A stretch of 64,000 bases of DNA from Gammaproteobacteria bacterium (GCA_030654835.1 JAURWS010000027.1:57492-121491); one strand, 5' to 3'. Positions 49,071-57,515 are shown, numbered from the stretch's first letter. Notes: generated by a model from the letters alone, not told the origin. Program-made: numbers and translations.

Positions 49071-50584
49071 TTGTCATCTGGCTCATTCTCATCCTGTTTG
49101 TTGGCGGCGCACTGGCGTGGGCGAGCGAGGCGCTGGATTCGCGCCTGCCGCGCGTGACAGCGCTGATCGCGATGGTGTTCAGTCTGATCCTTGTGGTGAT
49201 GCTGTGTCTGGATAATTCTCCCGATCCGCTTTCACCTGGTGGCCAGTGGCTCATTCTCGAAAAGTGGTCGTGGATTGCGCGTTTCGACATCTTCATGCAG
49301 GTGGGGGTCGATGGTCTCTCATTGCTGATGCTGGCGCTCACCGTCTTCCTTGGCCTGATTGCGACAGGGGCCGCATGGCACGAGATTACCGAGCGCCCCG
49401 GTTTCTTCTACTTCAACCTGCTGTGGACGCTGGCCGGTGTGGTCGGTGTGTTCACTGCGCTGGATCTGTTCCTGTTCTTCTTCTTCTGGGAAGTGATGCT
49501 GATTCCGATGTATCTCATCATTGCCATCTGGGGCCACGAGAATCGTGCGTACGCCGCGATGAAGTTCTTCGTGTTCACGCAGGTGTCGGGATTGATTCTG
49601 CTCGTGGCCATCCTCTGTCTCGCGTACTTCCACTTTGTGCAGTTTGGCCGCTTCAGCTTCGATTATTTCGAGCTGCAGAACGTGGTGCTCGAAGGTCGCT
49701 TCCAGATGCTGGTGATGCTCGGCTTCTTCATCGGTTTTGCCACCAAGCTGCCCGCGTTCCCGCTGCACTCCTGGCTGCCCGATGCCCACAGTCAGGCACC
49801 CACTGCGGGCAGCGTACTGCTGGCCGGTGTGCTGCTCAAGACCGGTGCCTATGGGCTCATAAGATTCGCAGTGCCGCTGTTCCCCGAGGCCGCCGCAGAC
49901 TTCGCGCCGGTGGCCATGACCATCGCCGTGATCGGCATTCTCTACTGCGCCAAGCTCGCCTTCGCGCAGACCGACATCAAGCGCCTGATCGCCTACACCA
50001 GCGTCAGTCATATGGGCTTTGTGCTGCTCGGTGTCTACGCCTGGAACATCTATGGCCTGCAGGGCGCGTTGATGACGATGCTGGCGCACGGTCTCACGTC
50101 CTCCGCGCTGTTCATGCTGGCCGGCGGGTTGCAGCATCGCTACCACACGCGTGACATGGGCCGCATGAGCGGCCTGTGGGCGAAGTTGCCGCTGATGTCC
50201 GCGATGGCGCTGTTCTTCTCCATTGCGTCGCTGGGCATGCCCGGCCTCGGCAACTTCATCGGCGAATTCCTCTCGCTGCTCGGCGCGTTCCAGGTCAATC
50301 AAGTCGCCACCATTTTCGCGGCGCTGGGGTTGATCTTCGCGTCAGTCTATTCCCTCTGGGTGATCCAGCGCGTCTTCCACGGCCCTTACCATACTCCTCA
50401 CGGTGGGAGCGAGCCTGCTCGCGATCTTCAAGAACCCGCCGACCTCTCACGCGTCGAGTTGGTTTGTTATGGCGCGATGGCAATCGGCCTGGTGTGGATG
50501 GGCATGTATCCCCAGACTTTCCTTGCGATGGCGGAACCAACGATGACCTTCTTGCTTGAGTCGTTCGGGGAGGTGCTGCCATGA
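49067..50584 (+). CDS. nuoM: NADH-quinone oxidoreductase subunit M with REP-derived loop
   Basis: The 505-residue antiporter-like subunit shows FFFFWEVMLIPMYLIIAIWG, FATKLPAFPLHSWLPDAHSQ, APTAGSVLLAGVLLKTGAYG and AFAQTDIKRLIAYTSVSHMG, so it is a normal proton-pumping subunit. Near residues 446-453 the reading frame runs straight through a REP palindrome, which codes for GGSEPARD in the hydrophilic loop before the last membrane span (CYGAMAIGLVWMGMYPQTFL). It overlaps both nuoL and nuoN by four bases. Confidence 0.96.
   Translation: MIVIWLILILFVGGALAWASEALDSRLPRVTALIAMVFSLILVVMLCLDNSPDPLSPGGQWLILEKWSWIARFDIFMQVGVDGLSLLMLALTVFLGLIATGAAWHEITERPGFFYFNLLWTLAGVVGVFTALDLFLFFFFWEVMLIPMYLIIAIWGHENRAYAAMKFFVFTQVSGLILLVAILCLAYFHFVQFGRFSFDYFELQNVVLEGRFQMLVMLGFFIGFATKLPAFPLHSWLPDAHSQAPTAGSVLLAGVLLKTGAYGLIRFAVPLFPEAAADFAPVAMTIAVIGILYCAKLAFAQTDIKRLIAYTSVSHMGFVLLGVYAWNIYGLQGALMTMLAHGLTSSALFMLAGGLQHRYHTRDMGRMSGLWAKLPLMSAMALFFSIASLGMPGLGNFIGEFLSLLGAFQVNQVATIFAALGLIFASVYSLWVIQRVFHGPYHTPHGGSEPARDLQEPADLSRVELVCYGAMAIGLVWMGMYPQTFLAMAEPTMTFLLESFGEVLP
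50403..50425 (+). repeat. REP palindrome (copy 3), inside nuoM coding sequence
   Basis: The plus strand reads GTGGGAGCGAGCCTGCTCGC followed by GAT, an almost canonical Pseudomonas-type REP. It is translated in frame as part of NuoM. Confidence 0.85.
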
Positions 50585-52059
50585 CCTTTGATCAAATGAT
50601 GCTGCTGTTGCCGCTGATCATCGTCACCGCGACCCCTGTCATCACCATGCTGATGGTGGCCGTGAAGCGCAGTCACGCGGTGAGCTGCATCCTCACCGCG
50701 AGCGGCCTGTTGCTGGCACTGCTGAGCCTGCTGATAGTCGTCCGCTACCCCCTGCAGGAAGTTACGCCACTGCTGCAGGTGGACAATTTCAACATCTTCT
50801 GCACCGCGCTGATATTGCTCGCCGCACTTGCGGTCACACTGTTCAGTTATCCCTACCTGTGCAATCTCGAAGATCATCAGGACGAATTCTATCTGCTCAT
50901 CGCCATCGCCACACTCGGCGCGCTGGTGATGGTCAGCAGCACCCACTTCATCACAGCCTTCCTCGGGATGGAAACGTTGAGCGTTTGCCTCTACGGCATG
51001 ATTGCTTACCCGCTGCACCGCGAGGCCACCGCGCAATACCCGATGGAGGCGAGCATCAAATACCTCGTGCTCTCTGCTGTCTCTTCCGGCTTCGTGCTGT
51101 TCGGCGTAGCGCTGCTCTATGCGCAAACCGGCACGCTGCATTTCAACGATATCAGCGTTGGCATCACCCAGGGCATTGCCGACGGCCCCGGGTCGGAGTA
51201 CTTCGTCGTCGCCTCGTTGCTCATCATTACTGGCTTCGCGTTCAAGCTTTCGCTTGTGCCATTCCACCTGTGGACGCCGGATGTCTACGAAGGTGCCCCA
51301 TTGCCCGCGACTGCGTTTCTCGCCACCGTTGGCAAGGTCGCCATGGCGGCGTTGATGATGCGCTTCTTGAGCGTGTCTGGCGTGCTCGACAGCCCCGCGA
51401 TCATCAACGTGCTCACAGTCATCGGCGTGCTCTCCATCCTCGGTGGCAATCTGCTCGCGCTGCTGCAGGCCAACCTGAAGCGCCTGTTGTCCTATTCATC
51501 CATCGCGCACATGGGCTATCTGCTGATCGCACTCATGACGATTGACTCCGCCATTACCGGCGACGGCTCACTCGGCGGCGAAGCGGTCAGCTTCTATCTC
51601 ACCGCCTACGTGATCATGTCGCTCGGCGCGTTCGGCGTCATGATGGTCGTCTCCGACAGCGCCCACGAACGCGACCACATCGGCCACTACCAGGGCCTGT
51701 TCTGGCGCGACCCGTGGCTCGCAGTCATCTTCACCGCGATGCTGCTCTCGCTCGCGGGCATACCACTCACCGTAGGGTTCATCGGCAAGTTCTACATTTT
51801 CTCCGTCGGCGTGGAGACCGCCCAATGGGGCCCGCTCGCCGCCATGGTCATCGGCAGCGGCATCGGCCTGTTCTACTACCTGCGCATCGTCTATCGCATG
51901 ATCACCCCGCTCGACTACGACGACCCGCTGCCAGTGGCAGGCATCAGAGACGTCATCTCGCATGGCATTCTACTGGTGCTGCTGGTGGCGCTGGTTGTGC
52001 TGGGGGTTGTTCCTGGGGGATTGATGTTGTTGCTGGAATCCGTCGTCCAGAGCCTGTAA
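50581..52059 (+). CDS. nuoN: NADH-quinone oxidoreductase subunit N
   Basis: The 492-residue antiporter-like subunit ends the nuo operon. It contains FLGMETLSVCLYGMIAYPLH, FKLSLVPFHLWTPDVYEGAP, LLALLQANLKRLLSYSSIAH and LAGIPLTVGFIGKFYIF. Length is near that of E. coli NuoN (485). No terminator is obvious after it; the next gene lies on the opposite strand. Confidence 0.96.
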   Translation: MTFDQMMLLLPLIIVTATPVITMLMVAVKRSHAVSCILTASGLLLALLSLLIVVRYPLQEVTPLLQVDNFNIFCTALILLAALAVTLFSYPYLCNLEDHQDEFYLLIAIATLGALVMVSSTHFITAFLGMETLSVCLYGMIAYPLHREATAQYPMEASIKYLVLSAVSSGFVLFGVALLYAQTGTLHFNDISVGITQGIADGPGSEYFVVASLLIITGFAFKLSLVPFHLWTPDVYEGAPLPATAFLATVGKVAMAALMMRFLSVSGVLDSPAIINVLTVIGVLSILGGNLLALLQANLKRLLSYSSIAHMGYLLIALMTIDSAITGDGSLGGEAVSFYLTAYVIMSLGAFGVMMVVSDSAHERDHIGHYQGLFWRDPWLAVIFTAMLLSLAGIPLTVGFIGKFYIFSVGVETAQWGPLAAMVIGSGIGLFYYLRIVYRMITPLDYDDPLPVAGIRDVISHGILLVLLVALVVLGVVPGGLMLLLESVVQSL

Positions 52060-52123
52060 CGGTGCTCGTTTCTTATCATCCTGTCCAATGGCACTGGCAA
52101 AACTCTGACTGCTGAACAAGCCG

Positions 52124-53054
52124 TTAACTGCGCGCCGATAGATAAGGCTCGATTAGCCGCTCGCTCACCTGCCACAGTTTTGCTGCGGCCTCGTCGGTAG
52201 CGAATGCGGCTGTTCGAGGCCGTCCGCGCTTGTAGAAGTAATGCCCGCTTGCATTCACGCTGGCCTCATCCTGTGAACTCGCCAGCCAGATAAACGTATC
52301 CGCGCCCTTCGCAATGCTCACCATGAACGGATACATGGCGATGCCCAGAAACCTCCCGACCGATCCACCTTTCCCCCAGATCGGCGTGCGCACAGCCCCA
52401 GGGTGAAATGAACTCGCCACGATATTGCGATCACCATAGCGCCGTTGCAGCTCGCGCGCTGTCAGCAGATTCATCAATTTTGAACGCCCGTAAGCCTTCA
52501 GCGTGGTGTAGTCCTTCTCCAGATTCAGATCATCAAAATCCAGCGCACTGTTGTTATGCCCATAAGAACTGGTAAACACCACCCTCCTAACCTCATTCTT
52601 ACGCACAACCCCTGTGGGAGCGGGCCCCGCCCGCGATTCTAGACTGTCTTCTCCTAACATCCTCCCCAACAACTTCCTCATCAACAAAAACCCACTCAAA
52701 TGATTCGTCACAAACGTAGTCTCAAACCCCTCCGCAGTCACCGTCCTCGGCCCATTCGCCCCCCCAGCGTTATTGCACAGCACATCAATGACAGGAAAAT
52801 CCGCCAGCAACGCATCGACCACCTTGCTCACACTGGCCAACAAACTGAAATCCGCCACATAAAGCGACACCTTCGCATTGCCAGTCGCCGCGACGATGCT
52901 CGCCACCGCATCACGCCCCCCTGCTCTCGCTGCGACACACCAGCGCCACCGTCGCACCGCGACTCGCGAAGTTCTTCGCGGCTTCGTAACCGATGCCGCT
53001 GTTGGCGCCGGTGACTATGTAGGTTTTGCCGGAGAGGTCTTGGGGGGGTGGCAT
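52124..53054 (-). pseudogene. Short-chain dehydrogenase/reductase, frameshifted
   Basis: The N-terminal part (from 53054: [20 protein letters not shown]) has the Rossmann TGxxxGIG motif but its frame ends after CRSESRGA at about 52911. The remaining protein continues in another frame with [34 protein letters not shown] and the catalytic tyrosine region (GRSKLMNLLTARELQ with upstream Ser/Tyr). The switch lies at six consecutive G residues on the coding strand (52916-52921); five would restore one frame. A REP palindrome is also embedded in its coding sequence. Intact, it would be an SDR of about 300 residues related to retinol-dehydrogenase-like or WW-domain-oxidoreductase-like enzymes. It may be a true pseudogene, a phase-variable gene, or a sequencing error. 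Confidence 0.75.
52611..52637 (+). repeat. REP palindrome (copy 4), inside the SDR coding sequence
   Basis: The plus strand reads CCTGTGGGAGCGGGCCCCGC followed by CCGCGAT, the same variant as the copy before nuoL. On the minus strand it is translated within the SDR as roughly ESRAGPAPTG, between the cofactor region and the catalytic region. Confidence 0.85.
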
Positions 53055-53196
53055 GTGTTGGGTCCTGTTGGGCGGTGAAAGGGATGGGTGAGTCACTATA
53101 CTGGGGAGTGGGGGTGGGGGGTAGTGTGGAGGTCTTGTGCATAAACCACGTAAGCAAGGTTTATGGGGAAAGAGTTCGTTTCGCCATATTCTCGGG

Positions 53197-53226
53197 TTGT
53201 GCTTTGGGGGTGCCTAGGATTAGACT
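53197..53226 (+). promoter_or_regulatory. Possible cassette promoter upstream of the integron array
   Basis: TTGTGC (53197-53202) and TAGACT (53221-53226) are separated by 18 bases and point toward the first cassette. An inverted repeat CATAAACC/GGTTTATG lies just upstream (53140-53165). The position suits a cassette promoter (Pc), but the match is weak. Confidence 0.3.
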
Positions 53227-53319
53227 CCCGTCAAATCTAAGAATTGGTGTGTTCGCGCACTAATACAATGTTATGCGGAGCACGTCCCCAAGTTTCACCT
53301 TTTTATCGGGAAGCAATAG

Positions 53320-53895
53320 ATGGACATTTTGGATCTGCGTGAGGTACGAAAGGACTTGGCTATTCGAAGCTTCTGGAATATTGGCTTTTTCATCGCCGGC
53401 TTTATTTTTTGGACGTTCGTGTTAGTGACAGGCCAGATGTACCCCCTTGAACAATCGAAAGCATTCTGGCTCGCAGGCACTTTCTTAATATTTCCCACAG
53501 CCGTACTTGCTTCCAAACTAGTTGGTGCCGATCCGTTTACAAAGGGTAATAGGCTTGCGGATCTGGTTGGGTATACTCACATGAGCGCTATTGCATTGAG
53601 CTTTCCGCTCGTAATTGCGTCCTTTATCTATTTTCCTGAAGCAATGCTTCTCGTAATGGCAATTGCGTACTGTATAGATTTCTACGTAATGTCATGGGCA
53701 TTTGGTACAAGAATATTTGGAATTCACGCAGCTGTCAGGGTGTTGTTAGCGAGCTTTTTCTGGTTCATGTTCCCAGCCACCCGCGAAATCGTGATCCCTG
53801 TGATTGTTGCTTCTTGCTACATGGCGACAGTCCTACTTATTCCGCCGGTGAGAAGGAACTGGTTGCATGAAAGCAGATTGCTCGAAAACGCATAA
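53320..53895 (+). CDS. Cassette 1: multi-pass membrane protein (DUF7010-like)
   Basis: The 191-residue protein has a short soluble start (MDILDLREVRKDLAIR) and about six hydrophobic spans, for example IGFFIAGFIFWTFVLVTG and MLLVMAIAYCIDFYVM. The LRKDL start and overall plan recall the DUF7010 membrane family, which I assign with low confidence. A GGGAAGC ribosome site precedes the ATG. No catalytic motif is visible. The gene ends 5 bases before the start of attC 1, so it is one cassette. Confidence 0.65.
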   Translation: MDILDLREVRKDLAIRSFWNIGFFIAGFIFWTFVLVTGQMYPLEQSKAFWLAGTFLIFPTAVLASKLVGADPFTKGNRLADLVGYTHMSAIALSFPLVIASFIYFPEAMLLVMAIAYCIDFYVMSWAFGTRIFGIHAAVRVLLASFFWFMFPATREIVIPVIVASCYMATVLLIPPVRRNWLHESRLLENA

Positions 53896-53991
53896 CAATC
53901 TGTTGCTGAGCGACCAAGGTGCATTGTCACGGCGCTTGCTTTCGCAACCACCGCGCCAATTCACCTTGGCGCCAGAACAAGGGCGTTAGGC
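53890..53991 (+). other. attC site 1
   Basis: The site opens with GCATAAC and closes with GTTAGGC (53985-53991), about 102 bases. Inside, CCAAGGTG pairs with CACCTTGG and GGCGC with GCGCC, giving the imperfect stem that folds into the single-stranded recombination substrate. The attC-typical asymmetry (unpaired bases on one arm) is apparent. Confidence 0.85.
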
Positions 53992-54028
53992 ATTAATTGA
54001 GGCAGCCCGCGAGCTTGAGCCTTTTTCT

Positions 54029-54781
54029 ATGACAGCTAAAAAGTACATACCACCTATGTGGGATTTGCACCTCCGACTTGATGACGGGAGAAAGGTAGCG
54101 CGTGACAAATCTCTTGGCGAAGGAAAATTGATATACCACTTCTTGCCTTGGTCATATGCGCTAGCAATTTTTCAACATAACAGACTGCGGTTTAGTCCCG
54201 TAGCCAAATGGACAGATCCATATGAGAAAGCTTGGTGTGATTTACTTTTTCAGCGCAAAGACAAACTTTCTGGAGTTAGGACCTACGGGCAGTGTTGGAC
54301 TAAAAGCAATTTTGATGAGCCGCTATGGAGAATGTTCGCATTCAACAATTTTGAGCCCATTGTCCGCATTTCGTGTCATGTTGGAACACTGATTAATGCA
54401 GGACTCAGGTTCATCGAAGATAATATGGGCTCTCTATACATCGGCAATGTCCAGTACCAGCCTGAAAAGAATCTCCATTTACATGCCAAAACAATTCTTG
54501 CTGGAGAGCACAAAGATGTTTCGCGTTCTGCCTGCAAGTTCCTGCTGTTAAAGCGGAACGCTTTCAGCTTTGAAAATGAAGTAAGAATGCTTTGGTTCGG
54601 AAGAGGCAAGCAGGGTAAAGAGCTTTTCTTCCCCATTGAAGCAAGCATCGACATTTCTCAAGTAATGACAAGCCCGTATGCTACAAAGGCAGATCATGAA
54701 TTGATTACCAAAGATCTGAAGCCATACGGTATCAAACCGGTCAGGTCAGGCATTCTATGGAAACCGAAGTTCAAACAATGA
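54029..54781 (+). CDS. Cassette 2: DUF2971 domain protein
   Basis: The 250-residue protein carries the DUF2971 pattern: an aromatic YHFLPWSYALAIFQHNRL start region, RFSPVAKWTDPYEKAW, CWTKSNFDEPLWRMFAF and the late LLLKRNAFSFENEVRML block. DUF2971 proteins occur in defence islands and mobile elements, with unproven function. No signal peptide or membrane span. It occupies one cassette between attC 1 and attC 2. Codon use is A+T-rich like the neighbouring cassettes. Confidence 0.72.
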   Translation: MTAKKYIPPMWDLHLRLDDGRKVARDKSLGEGKLIYHFLPWSYALAIFQHNRLRFSPVAKWTDPYEKAWCDLLFQRKDKLSGVRTYGQCWTKSNFDEPLWRMFAFNNFEPIVRISCHVGTLINAGLRFIEDNMGSLYIGNVQYQPEKNLHLHAKTILAGEHKDVSRSACKFLLLKRNAFSFENEVRMLWFGRGKQGKELFFPIEASIDISQVMTSPYATKADHELITKDLKPYGIKPVRSGILWKPKFKQ

Positions 54782-54794
54782 GAGTGAGTGTTCT

Positions 54795-54899
54795 GCCTAA
54801 CAAATTCTTGCAGTCGGACAAAATCATGTTGTCATGACTTTTGCAAAAAGCGCAAAAGTCATGACAACACGCTGTTGCCGCCGAAGAAAGGCGTTATGA
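54795..54899 (+). other. attC site 2
   Basis: The site runs from GCCTAAC to GTTATGA (54893-54899), about 105 bases. Its centre has a perfect 17-base inverted repeat, GTTGTCATGACTTTTGC with its complement, around a short AAAA loop. The inner CTTTTGCAAAAAGCGCAAAA segment is almost the same as in attC 3. Confidence 0.85.
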
Positions 54900-54932
54900 G
54901 GCAATACTAGCAATGGAGAAAATTCGGACATC

Positions 54933-55694
54933 ATGGATGAAGAGCTAAAGAGAAAAATTGCTTCAGTAACCATAGACAGCAATGAAAAGCTGGTATTGAT
55001 GACGACCAAAGACATGATCTGGAAACAGTTAAATCGTGACAATTTGGATATTGAGAAAACATTCGATTCACTTTTTAAAAGCGACATCGATAGTCTAAGT
55101 GAGTTGTATGGTGAAATTTCAGGAGTTGTGCTCAATGCAATTCGAGCCGGAAATGAATTGCAAAGAGAATGTGGGATTTTGCTTCTGAATGCACTAAGCA
55201 CCTTTATGGCAGCAGTTCAGATTTTTAGATCAGGTCATCGGCTTTCATCTCTCATGCTAATCCGCTCAATAGTGGAATTACTGTGCGTTGTGAATCATCT
55301 TACGGTCAAGCCAGGAGACTTAAAGTTATTTCAAAAGGGGCACCTTAAATCTACAAAGTGTGTAACTACAGCCAAGAAGGTATTTCCGCCCATCGGTGAG
55401 CTCTATGGGCAGTTAAGTGACAACATTACTCATGTTGCTGAGTTACACAGAAGTTTAAATCCCATATCCAAGTACACTTCTAGAGACGAGGCAGTATCTA
55501 CAAATTTTGGGTATTTGAGGGCATCTATATGGCTAGTGTATGTAACTGCGGAATTGTCATTTTTCGACTTAGTAAGTCATCATCGGTACTGGAGAGAATT
55601 TGAAGGAAAAGGCTACTCATTTTCTCCTGCAGAAGAAGTCAAATCATGGATGGATACTTTTCTTCAAGGAGAGTACAAAGATGTTGCCTCATAA
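54933..55694 (+). CDS. Cassette 3: hypothetical alpha-helical protein (DUF5677-like pattern)
   Basis: The 253-residue protein is predicted mainly helical. The stretch FRSGHRLSSLMLIRSIVELL resembles the core of DUF5677-type proteins, which lack a proven function. A conserved SHHRYWREFEGKGYSF segment lies near the C-terminus. No membrane span or signal peptide. The stop codon TAA lies within the first core of attC 3, a tight cassette fit. Confidence 0.55.
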   Translation: MDEELKRKIASVTIDSNEKLVLMTTKDMIWKQLNRDNLDIEKTFDSLFKSDIDSLSELYGEISGVVLNAIRAGNELQRECGILLLNALSTFMAAVQIFRSGHRLSSLMLIRSIVELLCVVNHLTVKPGDLKLFQKGHLKSTKCVTTAKKVFPPIGELYGQLSDNITHVAELHRSLNPISKYTSRDEAVSTNFGYLRASIWLVYVTAELSFFDLVSHHRYWREFEGKGYSFSPAEEVKSWMDTFLQGEYKDVAS

Positions 55695-55793
55695 CAAACA
55701 GTTCCTGAGCGACAAAAATATGTCGTCATGTCTTTTGCAAAGAGCGCAAAAGCCACGCCAACATATTTTCGCGCCAGAACATGGGCGTTATGT
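55689..55793 (+). other. attC site 3
   Basis: The site runs from TCATAAC to GTTATGT (55787-55793), about 105 bases. It contains CTGAGCGAC and GCGCCAGAACATGGGCGTTA, shared with attC 1, and the CTTTTGCAAAGAGCGCAAAA centre shared with attC 2, so it looks like a mosaic of the two. Confidence 0.85.
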
Positions 55794-55812
55794 GTAATCC
55801 CCCAAGGCACCA

Positions 55813-56388
55813 ATGAGCGCATCTAGACTAGGGAAGCAAATCTCATTTCTACGCGAAATCGAAAAGCTCAAGGGTGTACTTCGAGTCAATAGAACAGTTG
55901 ACGGAAGATTCGAAAATTCGGCAGAGCATTCCTGGCATGTAGCTCTAATGGCCCTGCTGTTGGAAGAGCATGCAAGTAATAGAATCGACATGCTAAGGGT
56001 TGTCAAGTTACTTCTGATTCATGACTTGGTCGAGATTGATGCGGGGGATACCTGGTTGTACGAGACCGATCAAGATTCAAAAGCGGAGGCGGAAAAGCAA
56101 GCCGCATATAGGCTGTATTCTTTGTTGCCTGAGAGCCAGAAAGACGAGTACATAAAGCTGTGGGATGAATTTGAAACTCGCTCCAGCGAAGAAGCAAAAT
56201 TCGCTTCTGTTATCGATGGAATACAACCGTTACTGAACCATGTAGTTACTGGGAAGATCGAAGATGGTGTTATCCCCCTAGAGAAGGTACGAAGCAAGAA
56301 GGCGTATATAAGTCAATTTTCACCAAAACTTTGGGTCCTGGTAGAAGAACTGATTGAAGAAAGTGTAAACAAAGGACTCTATGAGTAG
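55813..56388 (+). CDS. Cassette 4: HD-domain phosphohydrolase (YfbR/HDDC2-like)
   Basis: The 191-residue protein has the HD signature: AEHSWHVALMALLL (His39), LLIHDLVEIDAGDTW (His70, Asp71) and a later VIDGIQPLLNH (Asp135). The start FLREIEKLKGVLRVNRTV matches HDDC2/YfbR-type deoxynucleotide 5'-phosphohydrolases. It would act in the cytosol on nucleotides. A cassette-borne nucleotidase could affect nucleotide pools, for instance in phage defence, but this is inference. Its attC is unusually short. Confidence 0.8.
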   Translation: MSASRLGKQISFLREIEKLKGVLRVNRTVDGRFENSAEHSWHVALMALLLEEHASNRIDMLRVVKLLLIHDLVEIDAGDTWLYETDQDSKAEAEKQAAYRLYSLLPESQKDEYIKLWDEFETRSSEEAKFASVIDGIQPLLNHVVTGKIEDGVIPLEKVRSKKAYISQFSPKLWVLVEELIEESVNKGLYE

Positions 56389-56400
56389 ATCCAAAATTCC

Positions 56401-56444
56401 ACATAACAAACCGATACTGAGCGACAAGATCAGGGGCGTTAGAT
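56401..56444 (+). other. attC site 4, shortened
   Basis: ACATAAC and GTTAGAT are only 44 bases apart. CTGAGCGACAA from the left half and GGGGCGTTAG from the right half are kept, but the central palindrome of attC 1-3 is gone, as if deleted. It may be inactive, locking cassettes 4 and 5 together. Confidence 0.65.
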
Positions 56445-56463
56445 TTTTTCGTAGGAAAGCTGA

Positions 56464-57462
56464 ATGAAGCATTGGACAGAGCCGCACGGGATATTCTTGA
56501 TTAAAATTCCGACAGGCTGGCAATACCTCAATCCTGTTGTGGAAGGCGAAGAGGAAAAGTCCCCATACAGCTTTCAGCCCTATGAAAACGTTAACGGATG
56601 TTTTCAGATTAGCTGTTATCCACTTGAGGAACTAGCGCCTAAGCTTGCAGACAAGTATCCGAATGGCGTGCCAAGCCTTACATGGCGACCTTCTAGGATG
56701 GATGATTCAGAGTTCTGTACTCACATGTTTTTTGGGGCGTTAGCAGATCAGGCTTTGATTGGTAAATATATTTATGATGCCAATCTTGATACTGATGAAC
56801 GAATAAATGAAGAACTCCGTTTAGTTGATAATATTTTAAAATCTTTGGTGATTGTCCCTCCAAGGGACCGAAAGCTCGCTTCTGATATGGAAAAGTTTGA
56901 TCGATTCCAAGGGGCTTTGGCTGCGTCATACGATCTTTTGGATAATGCGATAGAATCTGATTCCTTTATCGAAGTAATTGCCGTTTCTGCTAATCAGATC
57001 GATGCTTTTCTCAGGTTAAGCATAGTCATCGCCATCCAACTTAAGAATCAGACGGATGACGTCCCACTAAAATACCTTTTTCAGGCAGAGGATGAACAAG
57101 GCTTGATGGAGCGAAAAATATACGATGACGCTCTTAAATATAACGTCATTACAGACTATGACCACAAAGAGCTAAATTCGCTTTATAAGTTAAGAAATCG
57201 CGTGATACACAGGTACATCATATCTGACATAAAGACCCGTGACCTGCCTAGTATTGCTGTCAGATATGTTGATGCATCTGAGAAAGTGCGTTTAATTCTA
57301 CGAGATCTTGAGAATGAGCAAATGGGTTGTCAATATGGCGTTTACGGCAAGAAATTTATGAAATTTTCCGAGCCTGATGATGAGGCAATAAAACGATTAT
57401 ATGCTGATGTTAACGACAAGCATCTTATTCGTAAATTCGCCAGGAAGGTTGCGAATGATTGA
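56464..57462 (+). CDS. Cassette 5: unknown protein with C-terminal HEPN-like R-x4-H motif
   Basis: I do not recognise this 332-residue protein as a whole. The N-terminal third (GIFLIKIPTGWQYLNPVV) looks beta-rich. The C-terminal half is helical and contains ELNSLYKLRNRVIHRYIIS, with Arg244 and His249 spaced as in the R-x4-6-H active site of HEPN RNases, following helices with SANQIDAFLRLSIV. HEPN proteins are RNases in toxin-antitoxin and abortive-infection systems. No companion antitoxin gene is present in the cassette. The stop is directly followed by attC 5. Confidence 0.5.
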   Translation: MKHWTEPHGIFLIKIPTGWQYLNPVVEGEEEKSPYSFQPYENVNGCFQISCYPLEELAPKLADKYPNGVPSLTWRPSRMDDSEFCTHMFFGALADQALIGKYIYDANLDTDERINEELRLVDNILKSLVIVPPRDRKLASDMEKFDRFQGALAASYDLLDNAIESDSFIEVIAVSANQIDAFLRLSIVIAIQLKNQTDDVPLKYLFQAEDEQGLMERKIYDDALKYNVITDYDHKELNSLYKLRNRVIHRYIISDIKTRDLPSIAVRYVDASEKVRLILRDLENEQMGCQYGVYGKKFMKFSEPDDEAIKRLYADVNDKHLIRKFARKVAND

Positions 57463-57515
57463 ATATAACAAATGCAGGCAAGGGACGCGCTGGCGCGTGA
57501 ACAAGGGCGTTAGGC
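57463..57515 (+). other. attC site 5
   Basis: ATATAAC to GTTAGGC (57509-57515), 53 bases. A small hairpin ACGCGC/GCGCGT lies inside, and GAACAAGGGCGTTAGGC matches the right end of attC 1. Short attCs of about 55-60 bases are known in integrons. Confidence 0.75.

Noticed and set aside
52060..52140. attC-like GTTAACT near the nuoN end
   Set aside because: No matching opening core or palindrome, and it lies outside the A+T-rich cassette region.
53060..53269. Remnant of an integron integrase gene or attI left of the array
   Set aside because: Both strands were read; no tyrosine-recombinase motifs are seen, only a small inverted repeat and a weak promoter candidate.
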